Positions 44,302-45,193 of a DNA stretch of 45,193 bases are shown piece by piece. The translations under genes were made by a program, and so were the position numbers. The notes beneath the pieces are model-generated. The model saw only the letters and a program-made list of their open reading frames with translations, did no database searches and was not told the origin of the DNA. Position 1 is the stretch's first letter, and the number at the start of each line of letters is the position of its first letter. Source of the stretch: Henriciella sp. (GTDB taxonomy: Bacteria > Pseudomonadota > Alphaproteobacteria > Caulobacterales > Hyphomonadaceae). Location of the stretch: assembly GCA_013213825.1 (NCBI GenBank), contig JABSQA010000008.1, positions 1 to 45,193 of the forward strand, in the 5' to 3' direction.

Positions 44302-45063
44302 ATGCACACATCTAATCTAAAAGAGAATTGGACCGACTACTTCGCTCAAAAGATGCCGTATGCGTACACAGTGGTACAGCTTAATGGCACGCTCAATACA
44401 GATAACTTTGGGTGCCGTGGGCGGTACCGCGCAATCGAGCTCGCGAAAAGTGCTGCCAGCGAGCTAGCATTCAGGATGGATCAAGCGTTCTTTGGTGAGC
44501 GTTTCGTGCAACAGAAGGTATCGGGAACTGATCGTTTCAATGCGATTGTCACTGTTGAAAAGGCAGGAGTAAGCACGCACCTCAATATCCTGTGGTACCA
44601 ACCAGTTTTCGAGGTGTTGGAGCGCGACGCGGTATTCCGGCTGTTCGCACCGGCTCTGTACAGTCAAAACTCTAATGCGGAGTTTTTGCTCAGGTTCATG
44701 AACAACACTCGCCAACCGTTGAGTGCGTATGAGCAGCTCTTCCTAGAGCGTTATAGGTTCCATGCTTTCGAAGAACAAAGTTCCGCTATAGAATCTAAAA
44801 TCGCGCCGTGGTCAGTTCATACACAGCTAATTCAGCCAACGGATGAGGATATTCGACGGGTCTGCTCCTACGTGACGAAAGAGAGTGAAATCGACCATGA
44901 TTTTGGTGACCTTGTCTTTGAACTCAGCGATTTCCATAAGCTAGATCAGAGAACAGAGCCGACACGTTGCTGGAGCTATGCGGACGACAGTCGCGACGTC
45001 GCTATTTTGGATCTTTCTCGAGGTCTGACCGCAGACAGGCGTCGACCTATTAAACTACGCTAA
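44302..45063 (+). CDS. Element protein with weak HUH replication-protein pattern
   Basis: A 253-residue protein with no firm family. Three features in order resemble small HUH endonucleases (replication initiators): AYTVVQLNGTLN near residue 21, STHLNILWYQP with H93-L-N95 in place of the H-U-H/H-U-Q motif, and SYVTKES with Y190-x-x-K193 in place of the nicking-tyrosine motif. The match is weak and not proven. It follows the integrase on the same strand and has an exact SOS box upstream, so it may be induced on DNA damage. Between them is a small hairpin (TCGCAC-GAA-GTGCGA, 44235-44249). Confidence 0.55.
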   Translation: MHTSNLKENWTDYFAQKMPYAYTVVQLNGTLNTDNFGCRGRYRAIELAKSAASELAFRMDQAFFGERFVQQKVSGTDRFNAIVTVEKAGVSTHLNILWYQPVFEVLERDAVFRLFAPALYSQNSNAEFLLRFMNNTRQPLSAYEQLFLERYRFHAFEEQSSAIESKIAPWSVHTQLIQPTDEDIRRVCSYVTKESEIDHDFGDLVFELSDFHKLDQRTEPTRCWSYADDSRDVAILDLSRGLTADRRRPIKLR

Positions 45064-45193
45064 AAATCAATAGGTGCGCGTTTCCAGAGGTTTGGCGGCG
45101 TGACTCCTGTTGTGTCAGTGTTTCAGTTTTGCTCTTCCGGTAGGTGGTGGCTATTTGCGAAGCTATGCTTGAGTACCAAGAAACACTCTAGCT
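45064..45193. other. Right end of window
   Basis: 130 bases after the last gene. No gene, repeat or attachment site is recognised. Confidence 0.5.

Overview
The window looks like a chromosomal segment of an alphaproteobacterium, most likely of the Hyphomonadaceae/Maricaulales type. This placement is inferred from gene families and was not checked by search. Supporting signs are ribosomal protein L21 with an acidic/Lys-Ala linker and helix-hairpin-helix tail, a DUF1150 protein, COQ9 divergent from rpsU, the rplU-rpmA / acetyltransferase / obgE / proB neighbourhood, a Fur without the CxxC zinc motif, and a GTTC-N7-GTTC SOS box. The first 38.5 kb are moderately GC-rich with dense, overlapping genes. 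The last 6.5 kb are visibly more AT-rich and carry an integrase.

Layout. 1-6.0 kb: proB, obgE, two tandem acetyltransferases, rpmA and rplU on the minus strand, interrupted by a plus-strand pair (a TPR protein and a lipoprotein resembling cytochrome c with a damaged heme motif). 6.2 kb: tRNA-Ser(CGA). 6.3-8.6 kb: a divergent pair of citrate-synthase-fold genes, one with an N-terminal DNA-binding domain. 8.6-13 kb: a two-gene operon encoding a membrane protein that joins transglutaminase, seven-helix and ATP-grasp modules, and a membrane-anchored TPR protein. 13-19.3 kb: acyl-CoA ligase, two hotdog-fold proteins, an FAD oxidoreductase and a membrane histidine-kinase homologue lacking the phospho-accepting His. 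19.4-23.2 kb: a plus-strand operon of RutE-like reductase, tsaB, rimI, fur, a uridine-kinase-like gene and a secreted CAP protein. 23.2-25.3 kb: fabI with two FMN-fold redox genes. 25.5-29.4 kb: two secreted unknowns, fabA, an SH3-like exported protein, a 2-hydroxyacid dehydrogenase and DUF1150. 29.7-38.3 kb: a TadG-like von Willebrand protein, pgsA, Nudix, a short-chain reductase, a threonine aldolase, TetR, COQ9, rpsU, a flavoprotein and a small unknown. 38.3-45.2 kb: a truncated NmrA-family remnant, a very large chemoreceptor with duplicated PAS pairs, a tyrosine integrase, and an SOS-box-preceded gene with weak HUH-replication-protein features.

How the genes work together. Housekeeping blocks (ribosome/Obg, tRNA t6A and S18 modification, type II fatty acid synthesis by FabI and FabA) are mixed with less understood pairs. 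The most promising for follow-up are the transglutaminase-7TM-ATP-grasp fusion with its TPR partner, the citrate-synthase-fold regulator with a palindrome on its own apparently leaderless promoter, the heme-motif-defective lipoprotein, the pseudokinase, and the SOS-linked element protein at the right edge.
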